A stretch of 29,741 nt of DNA from DASPMP01 sp035758925 (lineage in GTDB: Bacteria; Gemmatimonadota; Gemmatimonadetes; Gemmatimonadales; Gemmatimonadaceae). Both the position numbers and the translations under genes were made by a program. Positions 8,809-16,455 of the stretch are shown here, piece by piece; the first letter of the stretch is position 1, and each line of letters begins with the position of its first letter. The stretch is from assembly GCA_035758925.1 (NCBI GenBank), contig DASTVV010000085.1:1-29741 (forward strand), given 5' to 3'. Below the pieces are notes generated by a model. The model was not told the origin of the DNA. It saw only the letters and a program-made list of their open reading frames with translations, and ran no database searches.

Positions 8809-8889
8809 CCGGATTCATCCGGATTCTGCAGTACGTGGCCCCGGTGCATTGATCTCGAACGGCCCTGGAGCATCGATCCCGAATCGGGA
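8794..8889. repeat. Small tandem repeats in the msrP-msrQ junction
   Basis: The decamer GGATTCATCC occurs twice in tandem (8801-8820), flanked by partial copies (about 8796-8800 and 8821-8825). It covers the msrQ start codon. Next to it lies an imperfect direct repeat, GCATTGATCTCGAACGG near 8846 and GCATCGATCCCGAATCGG near 8870, the second ending in the short dyad CCCGA-A-TCGGG. The msrQ leader seems to be built from small duplications. Confidence 0.8.
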
Positions 8890-8890
8890 G

Positions 8891-9832
8891 CTAGTAGCTC
8901 CGCCGGAGATCCATCCCCGAATACAGGGACGCCACCTGATCCGCGTAGCCATTGAACATCAGCGTCGGCCGGCGACGGAACTCGCCGATGCGTCGCTCGC
9001 TCGACTGGGTCCAGCGTGGGTGGTCCACCTCGGGATTGACGTTGGCGTAAAAGCCGTATTCCCGCGGCGCGACGATATTCCACGTGGTTGGCGGCTGCCG
9101 CTCGACGAAATCGATCTTCACGATCGACTTGATGCCCTTGAAGCCGTACTTCCATGGCACGATGAGGCGGATCGGCGCTCCGTTCTGATTCGGGAGTGGT
9201 TTCCCATACAGACCCGTCGCCATCAGTGTCAGCGGGTGCATCGCCTCGTCCATCCGCAACCCTTCGACGTACGGCCACGGAAGGATCGCGCGGCGCTGAC
9301 CCGGCATCTCCTTCGGCCGCTCCACCGTGGTGAACGCCACGTACTTCGCGCTCGGCAGCGGCTCGAATCGCTGGAGCATCGCTGCCAGCGGAATGCCTTG
9401 CCACGGGATCACCATGCTCCATGCCTCGACACACCGAAGCCGATACACGCGATCCTCGATCGTGTGTGGCGTGATGAGGTCTTCGAAGGCGTAGTTGCCC
9501 TTCTTCTTGCAGAGGCCTTCGACGCGGACGCTCCACGGAAGCGGATGAAATCCGCCCGAGTTGGCCTTCGGGTCCTCCTTGTCGGTTCCGAACTCGTAGT
9601 AGTTGTTGTAGCCCGTGATTTCGTCGTACGAGTTGGGCTCGTCGCTCTGCGCGACTGACGCGTCGTCACGCTCGCGTACACCCGCGCGACCGACGTCGAA
9701 GAGCCGTGGAGCGGCAATGGCCGATACCGCCAGCAAGCCCGCCTGGCGCACGAACGCACGTCGGCCAAGGTAGTCGCGCTCCGGCGTGATCTCCGACGAC
9801 GGGATGTCGGCTGGACGCTTGATGATTGGCAT
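8891..9832 (-). CDS. msrP: MsrP, periplasmic molybdopterin-dependent protein-methionine-sulfoxide reductase
   Basis: 313-residue catalytic subunit (formerly YedY) that reduces oxidised methionines in periplasmic proteins. The N-terminus has a twin-arginine export signal, GRRAFVRQAG followed by a hydrophobic stretch, as expected for a cofactor-loaded enzyme. The sulfite-oxidase fold is clear: YRLRCVEAWSMV with Cys134 as molybdenum ligand, then MPGQ, PYVEGLRMDEAMHPLTLMA, NGAPIRLIVPWKYGFKGIKS and ANVNPEVDHPRW. All match E. coli MsrP closely. I chose the ATG at 9832, which gives the usual length; GGGGAGGG lies upstream at a rather long spacing, and a further ATG at 9931 would add 33 uncharacteristic residues. 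It is the first gene of msrP-msrQ-methyltransferase. Confidence 0.95.
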   Translation of the reverse strand: MPIIKRPADIPSSEITPERDYLGRRAFVRQAGLLAVSAIAAPRLFDVGRAGVRERDDASVAQSDEPNSYDEITGYNNYYEFGTDKEDPKANSGGFHPLPWSVRVEGLCKKKGNYAFEDLITPHTIEDRVYRLRCVEAWSMVIPWQGIPLAAMLQRFEPLPSAKYVAFTTVERPKEMPGQRRAILPWPYVEGLRMDEAMHPLTLMATGLYGKPLPNQNGAPIRLIVPWKYGFKGIKSIVKIDFVERQPPTTWNIVAPREYGFYANVNPEVDHPRWTQSSERRIGEFRRRPTLMFNGYADQVASLYSGMDLRRSY

Positions 9833-10081
9833 GTCTGATCGTTTTCCCTCCCCTTCAACGTACCGCACTCGTGCGCTGGACGTTCCGGTGTCATCCGCCC
9901 GCGCGTCGGAATTGGCAGACGTCGCTTTCAATCTGGCAGACCCACCGCACGAGCACCCGCGACGTGTTGGTCAAAATGACGGGATTCGGCGGGCATGTCC
10001 GCTGCCTTTCTCAGCCCGCGTACTGGACCCGTGCACAATTACAACACCAACTACCTGAGAATAGTCGAGGAGGAAAGACGC
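9833..10081. other. Divergent intergenic region between msrP and hsp20
   Basis: 249 nt containing both promoters. An eight-base element, TGGCAGAC, occurs twice (near 9913 and 9934). No CIRCE element (TTAGCACTC-N9-GAGTGCTAA) is present, so HrcA control of the heat-shock gene is not supported. The clear signal is the ribosome binding site GAGGAGG at about 10067-10073, which fixes the hsp20 start. Confidence 0.45.
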
Positions 10082-10552
10082 ATGTTGACCGGACGTTCAT
10101 TCAATACGACGCTGGACCGAATGCTCACGCTCAATCGGGTGCTCGACGAGGCGCTCGCGACCTCGTGGAACGGCGTCACGGGCCGTCAGGTCTGGGTGCC
10201 CGCCATGGACGTCGTCGAGCGGCAGGATGCCTATCTGATCTCGCTGGAGTTACCCGGCGTTGATCCGTCGGCGATCGACATTGGATTCGAGCAGAACGTG
10301 CTCACCGTGCGAGGCTCCAAGGCGCAGACCAGCAAGGAAGGGGCGAAGAACGGCGAGCTGCGGATTCATTCGTCCGAGCGCGTCACAGGCAGCTTCGAGC
10401 GCGCCCTGCGCTTGCCCGAGTTCGTCGACGGTGACGGCATCGCGGCGGAGTTCAGCAATGGCGTGCTCTACCTGACCATTCCGAAGGCGAAGGCCGCGCT
10501 ACCGAAGAAGATCCGGATCAACGGCATCGAGCCGAAGCAAGTCGAGCAGTAG
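10082..10552 (+). CDS. Small heat-shock protein, Hsp20/alpha-crystallin family
   Basis: 156-residue ATP-independent chaperone that would hold unfolding proteins in the cytoplasm. The alpha-crystallin domain runs from about residue 38 to 145: VPAMDVVERQDAYLISLELPG at its start, then VLTVRGSK, FERALRLPEFVD and the family signature GVLYLTIPK near the end. The extension after it (KIRINGI) provides an I-x-I-like motif used in oligomer contacts. The start is the ATG at 10082, set by a strong GAGGAGG 8-9 nt upstream; an in-frame ATG at 9995 would add residues unlike the family. It is divergent from msrP, so two protein-quality genes share one control region. Confidence 0.95.
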   Translation: MLTGRSFNTTLDRMLTLNRVLDEALATSWNGVTGRQVWVPAMDVVERQDAYLISLELPGVDPSAIDIGFEQNVLTVRGSKAQTSKEGAKNGELRIHSSERVTGSFERALRLPEFVDGDGIAAEFSNGVLYLTIPKAKAALPKKIRINGIEPKQVEQ

Positions 10553-10725
10553 AAAACGGCTGGAGGCATGCGTTTGGGGTTTGGGGGTGCGAGGTGTGGG
10601 GAGTTCGGTGGTTCCCTGCCCGTACCCCACCCGCATTCCCCACGCCGACGGGGCGCTGCCCCACAACCACAAGCTCACACCCCACCTCGGCAGTAGTTCG
10701 CACAATTCCTGCCCTATGTGGCGTC
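10553..10725. repeat. G/C-tract intergenic element with nested inverted repeats upstream of the recQ-like gene
   Basis: 173 nt between hsp20 and the helicase. The left part has G runs (GGGG, GGGGG, GG, GGGG between 10575 and 10601). The rest is C-rich and pairs with it: GTGGGG 10596-10601 with CCCCAC 10625-10630, GAGGTG 10591-10596 with CACCTC 10683-10688, and a tight hairpin GGGGC-GCT-GCCCC at 10650-10662. No gene is visible in it. It may act as an hsp20 terminator or be a dispersed repeat copy. Confidence 0.6.
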
Positions 10726-12210
10726 ATGCCTTCCCAGGTATCCAAGGCTCACGCCCGCAAGTTGCTTGTCCACCGTTTCGGCCACGCCGACTTCCAGCTT
10801 GGCCAGTGGGAACCCATTCGCGCGGCGCTCAGGGGTGACGACGCGCTGGTCGTGATGCCGACCGGCAGTGGCAAGTCGCTCGTATATCAGCTTCCGGCGT
10901 TGCTGCTGCCTGGTCTGACGGTCGTGGTCAGCCCGCTGATCGCGCTGATGAAGGACCAGCAGGACAAGCTCTCCGCGTATGGCGTCGACGCGCTGGCAAT
11001 GCACTCGCACCTCAACACGGCGGAAGCCCGCGAGACCGCGCGCCTGGTGGAACACGGCGAGAGGGAGTTGCTCTATCTGACGCCAGAGCGCTTCAAGGAC
11101 CGCGAGTTCTTCGATCGCCTGCTTGCCCGGAAGGTGAGCCTGTTCGTCGTGGACGAGGCACATTGCGTGAGCCAGTGGGGACACGACTTCCGGCCCGACT
11201 ATCTCACGCTGGGCTCGGTGGTCGCGCGCCTCGGGCGTCCACCGGTGCTTGCGCTGACCGCGACGGCCACCGACGAGGTGCGCAAGGACATCATTCGGCA
11301 GCTGGGCATGCGCGATCCGCACATCACGGTCACCGGATTTGCCCGGCCCAATCTGCGCTTCGAGGTGCGGCGCACCGTCAACGAGCGGATGAAAGACGAC
11401 GAGCTGAATCGCATCCTCGAGGACGGCAGCGGCGTCGGCGTGGTGTACTGCGCGACGGTGAAAGAAGCCGAGCGTCTCCACGAGCGGTTCTCCCGCGATT
11501 ACCCGATCGGCCTGTATCACGGAAAGATGAACGCCGCCGATCGCAAGGAAATGCAGGATCGCTTCATGGCCGACGAGTTCCGCGCCATCATCGCGACCAA
11601 CGCCTTCGGGTTGGGCATCGACAAGGCGGACCTGCGCTTCGTGGCGCACTACCATTTCCCGGGATCGATCGAGTCGTACTACCAGGAAGCGGGGCGCGCC
11701 GGCCGCGACGGCAAACCCGCCACCTGCACCATTCTCTATCGCGTTGAGGACAGCCGCGTGCAGTCCTACTTCCTTGGCGGCAAGTATCCCGACGTCGAGG
11801 AAGCCGCGAAGGTCGCCATCGTGCTCGAGCGCGTTCCGCTGGGCGATCGAGTGCTGCTCGATGATCTGGCCAACCAGTCGGGCGTGCCGCGGCGCAAGGC
11901 GAAGATCGTCCTGGTGCTGCTCAAGCGACACGGGCTGGTGAGGGAGTATCGCGGCGGCGCGTGGGAGCGGCTCAGCGCGCAGCGACTCACCGACGTCGAC
12001 CTGAGCGCCGACCTCACCGACTACGAGCAGCGTCGCATGCAGGATCGAGCGAAGCTGCGGGCCATGGTGGCGTACTGCCAGTCGGCCCACTGCCGCACCC
12101 GCAACATCCTCGAGTATTTCGGCGAAAGCGTTGAAGACGACTGGAACTGCGGGCAGTGCGACGTATGCGGAGCTGCTCCCACGCTCCGGTTGACGAGCAC
12201 CTCGCGCTGA
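10726..12210 (+). CDS. RecQ-family ATP-dependent DNA helicase (short, no HRDC domain)
   Basis: 494-residue 3'-5' superfamily 2 helicase for recombination and fork repair. Walker A is MPTGSGKSLVYQLP (about residues 44-57). The DEAH box begins at residue 143 in VVDEAHCVSQWGHDFRPDY, which also contains the RecQ aromatic-rich loop. Motif III is ALTATAT, and motifs V and VI are ATNAFGLGIDKADLRFV and YYQEAGRAGRDG. The zinc-binding RecQ-Ct region has its cysteines in YCQSAHC and NCGQCDVC (about 450-482). After it the protein stops, so the winged-helix/HRDC part of E. coli RecQ (about 609 residues) is missing or much reduced. The ATG at 10726 is chosen because MPSQVSKAHARKLL leads directly into the helicase fold. 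I leave the symbol empty because several RecQ-like paralogues share this architecture. Confidence 0.93.
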   Translation: MPSQVSKAHARKLLVHRFGHADFQLGQWEPIRAALRGDDALVVMPTGSGKSLVYQLPALLLPGLTVVVSPLIALMKDQQDKLSAYGVDALAMHSHLNTAEARETARLVEHGERELLYLTPERFKDREFFDRLLARKVSLFVVDEAHCVSQWGHDFRPDYLTLGSVVARLGRPPVLALTATATDEVRKDIIRQLGMRDPHITVTGFARPNLRFEVRRTVNERMKDDELNRILEDGSGVGVVYCATVKEAERLHERFSRDYPIGLYHGKMNAADRKEMQDRFMADEFRAIIATNAFGLGIDKADLRFVAHYHFPGSIESYYQEAGRAGRDGKPATCTILYRVEDSRVQSYFLGGKYPDVEEAAKVAIVLERVPLGDRVLLDDLANQSGVPRRKAKIVLVLLKRHGLVREYRGGAWERLSAQRLTDVDLSADLTDYEQRRMQDRAKLRAMVAYCQSAHCRTRNILEYFGESVEDDWNCGQCDVCGAAPTLRLTSTSR

Positions 12211-12307
12211 CGCAGGGCGCACGCTGAAGCGGGAAGTACGAGCCATGTGAAGGCGTGGCTACATTTGGCGCGTGCCCTTCCTGAAAAGCTCCTGGCAAGG
12301 GGCAACC

Positions 12308-13351
12308 ATGACGCAGTGGGCGATGGCGCTGGCCACGCTGGGCCTCGTGTACGTCGCCCTCGCCGTGCTGCGGCGGGTACTCGTGCGGCGACTCGGCGGG
12401 CTCGCGGCGCGGACCGCGACCCACTGGGACGATCTCGCGGTGGAGTTCGCGCGCCGCGCGCGACCCTACTTCCTGTTGGTCATCGCGGTCTACGCCGCTG
12501 CCCGCGTCGTAACGCCGAGTCCGGAAGTCGCCCGCGTGCTGCGGGCCATCAGCGTGGTGATCGTGCTGATCCAGGCTGGCGTGTGGGGCAATGGCCTCAT
12601 CGGCTTCGGCGCCGATCACTACGCGCGGCAACGCGCCGTGTCGGACATCGGCACGCGCACGACGATTCAGGCCATCGGATACGCCGGCCGCTTTGTGCTC
12701 TGGGGACTGCTCGTCATCACGGCGCTCCAGAATTTCGGTATCGATGTCACCGCGCTCGTCACGGGCCTGGGCATCGGCGGTATCGCCATCGCGCTCGCCG
12801 TTCAGAACATCCTCGGCGATCTCTTCGCCGCTCTCGCGATCGTGCTCGACAAGCCATTCGTCGTCGGGGACGCGATCCAGGTCGACAACATCAACGGGAG
12901 CATCGAGCAGATCGGGCTCAAGACCACACGCATCCGCAGCGTGAGCGGCGAGCAGGTGGTGATCTCCAACGCCGATCTGCTCAAGAGCCGTATCCGCAAT
13001 TACAAGCGGATGGACCAGCGGCGTACGGTATTCAACCTGGACCTCGCGTTCGACACGCCGCCGGCAAAGGTGGCCGCGATCCCGGCCATGGTGCGCGAGG
13101 TGGTGGAGGCGCAGCCGGACACCCGATTCGAGCGCAGTCATCTGCTGTCGATCACCGAGAGCGGCCTGCGCATCGAGAACGTCTACCACCTGACCGATCC
13201 CGACTACAACAAGTACGCCGACATTCAGCACGCCATCTACCTCGAGCTGCTGAAGCGCTTGCGGCGCCAGCACATTGAATTCGGCTTCGCCACGCGCACA
13301 TTGCATCTGCGTCCGGCCGACGCTCCCGTCGAAGCCGACACGGACACTTAG
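12308..13351 (+). CDS. Small-conductance mechanosensitive channel, MscS family
   Basis: 347-residue inner-membrane channel that would release solutes on hypo-osmotic shock. Four hydrophobic segments fall at about residues 1-20, 52-72, 80-105 and 125-150. The pore helix region is GLGIGGIAIALAVQNILGDLFAALAI, with the Gly/Ala packing typical of TM3 in MscS. The beta domain follows (FVVGDAIQVDNINGSIEQIGLKTT) and then the mixed C-terminal domain. The start is the ATG at 12308 with AAGGGG about 5 nt upstream; a GTG at 12272 is in frame but has no ribosome binding site. It lies 97 nt after the helicase gene. Confidence 0.93.
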   Translation: MTQWAMALATLGLVYVALAVLRRVLVRRLGGLAARTATHWDDLAVEFARRARPYFLLVIAVYAAARVVTPSPEVARVLRAISVVIVLIQAGVWGNGLIGFGADHYARQRAVSDIGTRTTIQAIGYAGRFVLWGLLVITALQNFGIDVTALVTGLGIGGIAIALAVQNILGDLFAALAIVLDKPFVVGDAIQVDNINGSIEQIGLKTTRIRSVSGEQVVISNADLLKSRIRNYKRMDQRRTVFNLDLAFDTPPAKVAAIPAMVREVVEAQPDTRFERSHLLSITESGLRIENVYHLTDPDYNKYADIQHAIYLELLKRLRRQHIEFGFATRTLHLRPADAPVEADTDT

Positions 13352-13364
13352 CCACCTTCGTCAC

Positions 13365-13739
13365 ATGCCCGCGACACAGAAGGTCACGTTCCATCGCTGG
13401 GAGGAGATGCCGAAAGAGCAGGTCTCTCCCATGCTCGACCGGCGGTTGATCACAGGCGACCGCATGATGCTGGCGCACGTGTACCTCAAGAAGGGCTGCA
13501 TCGTGCCGCGGCATCAGCACGAGAACGAACAGCTCACGTACATCCTCGAAGGCGCTCTGCGCTTCTGGATCGGCGAGGACGAGAAGGAACAGCTCGTGAT
13601 CCGGGCCGGCGAAGTGCTGCACATCCCGTCGAACGTGTGGCACAAGGCCGAGGCGCTCGAGGATACGCTCGACGTCGACGTCTTCAGTCCACCGCGGCAG
13701 GACTGGCTGGACAAGTCCGACGCCTACCTGCGGCGCTGA
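13365..13739 (+). CDS. Cupin-domain protein
   Basis: 124-residue single cupin barrel. Cupin motif 1 is G44-x5-H50-x-H52-x3-Q56-x6-G63, with Gln in place of the usual Glu. Motif 2, AGEVLHIPSNVWHKAEAL, supplies the third histidine (His93), so a metal site is likely. Small cupins of this type are either metal-dependent enzymes or ligand sensors; the sequence does not say which. The gene sits 13 nt after the MscS gene and 3 nt before the SDR, so it probably shares a transcript with the SDR and may act on a related small molecule. Confidence 0.9.
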   Translation: MPATQKVTFHRWEEMPKEQVSPMLDRRLITGDRMMLAHVYLKKGCIVPRHQHENEQLTYILEGALRFWIGEDEKEQLVIRAGEVLHIPSNVWHKAEALEDTLDVDVFSPPRQDWLDKSDAYLRR

Positions 13740-13742
13740 GCG

Positions 13743-14534
13743 ATGGACCTGGGCCTTCGCGGCAAGGTCGCGCTCGTCGCCGCGGCCAGTAAGGGACTGG
13801 GTCGCGCTGTGGCCGACGAGCTGGCGGCCGAGGGAGCGGCGCTCGTGATCTGTGCGCGCGGCGCCGACGAGCTGCACGCCACGCGCAGGGCGATCGCCGA
13901 TCAGCATCGCGCGGACGTCGAGGCAGTCGTCGCCGACGTGTCGACGATGGAAGGCATCGAGCTCGTGGCCCGCACTGCGATTTCCCGGCACGGCCGCGTG
14001 GACATCCTCGTCAACAACGCAGGCGGTCCGCCTTCCGGCCCATTCGAGTCCCATCCCTGGGAGACGTGGCAGGGCGCGGTGGACCTCACGCTGCGCAGCA
14101 CCGTGGAGCTCACGCGTCGCGTGTTGCCGGGCATGCGCGAGCGCAGGTGGGGACGAGTGCTGAACGTGACGTCCATCGCGGTGAAGCAGCCCGTGGACGG
14201 TCTGATCCTGTCGAACAGCATTCGCGCGGCGGTCACCGGCTGGGCGCGAACGCTGGCGAACGAAGTCGCGCGCGACGGGGTGACTGTGAATTGTCTCATG
14301 CCCGGGTTCACACGCACCGAGCGGGTCGAACAGCTCAATGCCGAGCGGGCTGCGAGGGAGAAGGTGCCGGTGGAGGACGTTCGACGGCGCACGGAGGCGA
14401 CGATCCCCATGCACCGTGTCGGCGAGCCGCGCGAGTTCGGCGCCCTCGCGGCATTTCTCGCGAGCGAGCGCGCCAGCTACATCACCGCGCAGTCCATCGC
14501 TGTCGATGGAGGATGGATCAAGTCGCTGCTCTGA
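13743..14534 (+). CDS. Short-chain dehydrogenase/reductase with divergent active site
   Basis: 263-residue SDR. The Rossmann cofactor loop is VAAASKGLGRAVA (normally TGxxxGxG), followed by the structural NNAGG. Ser144 in NVTSIAV fits the catalytic serine. The expected Tyr-x3-Lys is replaced by Ser157-x3-Arg161 in the segment LILSNSIRAAVTG. The C-terminus has the usual PGFTRT and SYITAQSIAVDGGW. The fold and cofactor binding look intact, but standard SDR proton-transfer chemistry is doubtful. A subgroup of SDRs with Ser/Arg at these places is, to my recollection, common in bacteria and often called 3-oxoacyl-ACP reductase. The start codon lies 3 nt after the cupin stop. It ends only 8 nt from the convergent ABC permease gene. 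Confidence 0.9.
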   Translation: MDLGLRGKVALVAAASKGLGRAVADELAAEGAALVICARGADELHATRRAIADQHRADVEAVVADVSTMEGIELVARTAISRHGRVDILVNNAGGPPSGPFESHPWETWQGAVDLTLRSTVELTRRVLPGMRERRWGRVLNVTSIAVKQPVDGLILSNSIRAAVTGWARTLANEVARDGVTVNCLMPGFTRTERVEQLNAERAAREKVPVEDVRRRTEATIPMHRVGEPREFGALAAFLASERASYITAQSIAVDGGWIKSLL

Positions 14535-14542
14535 GCAGGACT

Positions 14543-15649
14543 TTAGCCGATCGTCTTGGAGAACCTGCGGACACTGAGGGCAATCACGCCAACGGCGAAG
14601 CCCAGCAGGACAAGCGCCTCGGGCCACATGCGCTCGAATCCGGCGCCACGCAGCAGAATGCCACGCAGGATCTTGAGGTAGTACGTGAGCGGCAGCAGGT
14701 TGCCGATCCACTGCGCCGCCACCGGCATCGCCTCGCGTGGGAACATGTAGCCCGACAGCAGAATGTTGGGCAGCATGAACATGAAGCTCAGCTGCATCGC
14801 CTGCGCCTGGGTCTGCGCGATCGTCGAGACGAAGAGTCCCAACCCGAGGTTCGCGACGATGAACGCCGCGCTCAGCGTGTAGAGCAGCGGCAGGCTGCCG
14901 TTGAGCGGGATATGGAACAGCAGCTTGCCCAGCGTGAGGATGACGGTCATCTGCACGTAACCCACGACCGCGAAGGGCACGATCTTCCCCAACATCAGGC
15001 TGGTCTTGTCGATCGGTGTGACGACCAGTTGCTCCAGCGTGCCGCGCTCGCGTTCCCGCACGATGGCCATGCTCGTGATCACGATGAGCGTGATCGAGAG
15101 CAACAGGCCGACCAGCCCCGGCACGATGTACGTCGAGCTCTTGAGCGACGGGTTGTACCAGGGACGGACGCGCACCTCGATCGGCGCGCGTACGGTGGAC
15201 GTGGCCCGCACCGCGAGCGACGCGGCGTTGATCGCCGCCGTCGAAGCGAGCGGATCGGCCGCATCCACGATCACCTGTGCCTGCGCCGTCCGGCCGCGCT
15301 TGAGGTCGTTCGCGAAATCCGGCGGGATCACGACGGCCGCGCGCACTTCGCCGTCCTCGATACGCGCGCGAATCTCCTCGCGGTTCCGCACCGTTCCGAC
15401 GATGTCGAAGTTGCCGGTGTTGCGCATCGCATCCACCAGCGACCGACTCACCGCCGAGCGCGATTCGTCGAGCACCACGGTCGGCAGGTGCCGCACTTCG
15501 GTGCGAATGGCGTACCCGAACAACGCCAGCTGGATGGCCGGCAGCCCGACCATCATGCCGAGCGTGATCCGGTCGCGCTTCATCTGGATGAACTCCTTGC
15601 GCGCCATGGGCCAGAAGCCCCAGCCTCGGATCCGCGAGAGGAAGCTCAT
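14543..15649 (-). CDS. ABC-2 type transporter permease (YbhS/YbhR-like)
   Basis: 368-residue inner-membrane permease. One N-terminal helix (about 28-50, MMVGLPAIQLALFGYAI) is followed by a large extracytoplasmic domain (about 55-175). Five to six helices then run to the C-terminus, including the ABC-2 signature region RERERGTLEQLVVTPI. Together with the ATPase upstream it would form an exporter. The ATG overlaps the ATPase stop (ATGA), which indicates translational coupling. E. coli YbhFSR has two different permeases; here only one follows, so it may homodimerise. Confidence 0.93.
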   Translation of the reverse strand: MSFLSRIRGWGFWPMARKEFIQMKRDRITLGMMVGLPAIQLALFGYAIRTEVRHLPTVVLDESRSAVSRSLVDAMRNTGNFDIVGTVRNREEIRARIEDGEVRAAVVIPPDFANDLKRGRTAQAQVIVDAADPLASTAAINAASLAVRATSTVRAPIEVRVRPWYNPSLKSSTYIVPGLVGLLLSITLIVITSMAIVRERERGTLEQLVVTPIDKTSLMLGKIVPFAVVGYVQMTVILTLGKLLFHIPLNGSLPLLYTLSAAFIVANLGLGLFVSTIAQTQAQAMQLSFMFMLPNILLSGYMFPREAMPVAAQWIGNLLPLTYYLKILRGILLRGAGFERMWPEALVLLGFAVGVIALSVRRFSKTIG

Positions 15650-16455
15650 GACGTTCCCGCCGTCTTCATCTCGTCCTTTCTCTGCAACTCGATGAACACG
15701 TCCTCCACGGTCGCCTGACCGAAATGCGCGGTGACCTCCTCGGGCGTCCCCAGCGCGATCAGGTGGCCGCGGGACATGAACGCCAGGCGATCGCAGCGCT
15801 CCGCTTCGTCCATGTAGTGCGTCGTGACGAGGATCGTGGTGCCGCGACCAGCGAACTCGTGGATGATCTCCCAGAAGCGTCGCCGTGACGCGGGATCCAC
15901 GCCCGCCGTAGGCTCGTCCAGGAACAGCACGGGCGGCTCGTGCGCGGTGGCGCACGCCAGCGCCAGACGCTGCTTCCAGCCGCCGCTCAACGTGCCCGCG
16001 AACTGCTGCACGCGATCGGCGAGATCCAGCTCCCGCACGAGAGCATTGATCCGTGCTTCGCGCTCGTCGCCCCGAAGTCCGTAGATCGTGCTGTAGAACC
16101 GGATGTTCTCGAGCACGGTGAGGTCGTCGTACAACCCGTACTTCTGCGACATGTAGCCGATCCGGCGGCGAACCTGCTCACCCTCACGCACCACGTCGCA
16201 GCCGGCCACCTTCGCCGACCCAGCGGTGGGCTCGAGCAGGCCGCAGAACATGCGAATGGTCGTCGTCTTGCCCGAACCATTGGGACCGAGCAATCCGAAC
16301 ACCTCGCCGCGCTGCACGCCGAGCGTGAGGCCCTCCACCGCGACGAGCGACCCGAACACCTTGCGCAGTCCGCGAGCGTCGATCGCGAGCCCGCGGTCCG
16401 ACCCATTCGCGCCGTCCGCCGGCCGGGGCGCCGGCGACGCTCCATCGGTGGTCAC
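15646..16455 (-). CDS. ABC transporter ATP-binding protein (YbhF-like)
   Basis: 269-residue ATPase that powers the adjacent ABC-2 permease. Walker A is GPNGSGKTTT, the Q-loop is YMSQKYGLYDDLTV, the signature is LSGGWKQRLALA, Walker B is VLFLDEPTAGVD and the switch is TTHYMDEAERC. The first ~25 residues are a Pro/Ala/Asp-rich extension before the domain. GTG start at 16455, overlapping the adaptor stop by four bases. It has a single nucleotide-binding domain, unlike E. coli YbhF, which has two. Confidence 0.95.
   Translation of the reverse strand: MTTDGASPAPRPADGANGSDRGLAIDARGLRKVFGSLVAVEGLTLGVQRGEVFGLLGPNGSGKTTTIRMFCGLLEPTAGSAKVAGCDVVREGEQVRRRIGYMSQKYGLYDDLTVLENIRFYSTIYGLRGDEREARINALVRELDLADRVQQFAGTLSGGWKQRLALACATAHEPPVLFLDEPTAGVDPASRRRFWEIIHEFAGRGTTILVTTHYMDEAERCDRLAFMSRGHLIALGTPEEVTAHFGQATVEDVFIELQRKDEMKTAGTS

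Noticed and set aside
8129..8818. Alternative msrQ frame from the upstream ATG in the decamer repeat
   Set aside because: It is shifted relative to the MsrQ frame and encodes Arg/Ser-rich sequence without membrane helices.
9931..9949. Sigma-54 promoter (TGGCAG...CCGCA) upstream of hsp20
   Set aside because: The GG and GC spacing fits, but the -12 half lacks the TT and the -24 half misses two bases, so the match is too weak to call.
9995..10081. Longer hsp20 start at ATG 9995
   Set aside because: The added residues are unlike the family, and a strong GAGGAGG sits at the right distance from the ATG at 10082.
10714..12246. 510-codon open frame opposite the RecQ-like gene
   Set aside because: Antisense shadow caused by high GC at third positions; the plus-strand gene has all the helicase motifs.
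14526..14538. CTGCTC-T-GAGCAG dyad at the SDR stop as a terminator
   Set aside because: A one-base loop cannot form a hairpin and no U tract follows on either strand.
14066..15718. 550-codon plus-strand frame over the SDR end and the permease
   Set aside because: Runs out of frame through one real gene and antisense to another; composition is Arg/His/Gln-rich and no domain is seen.
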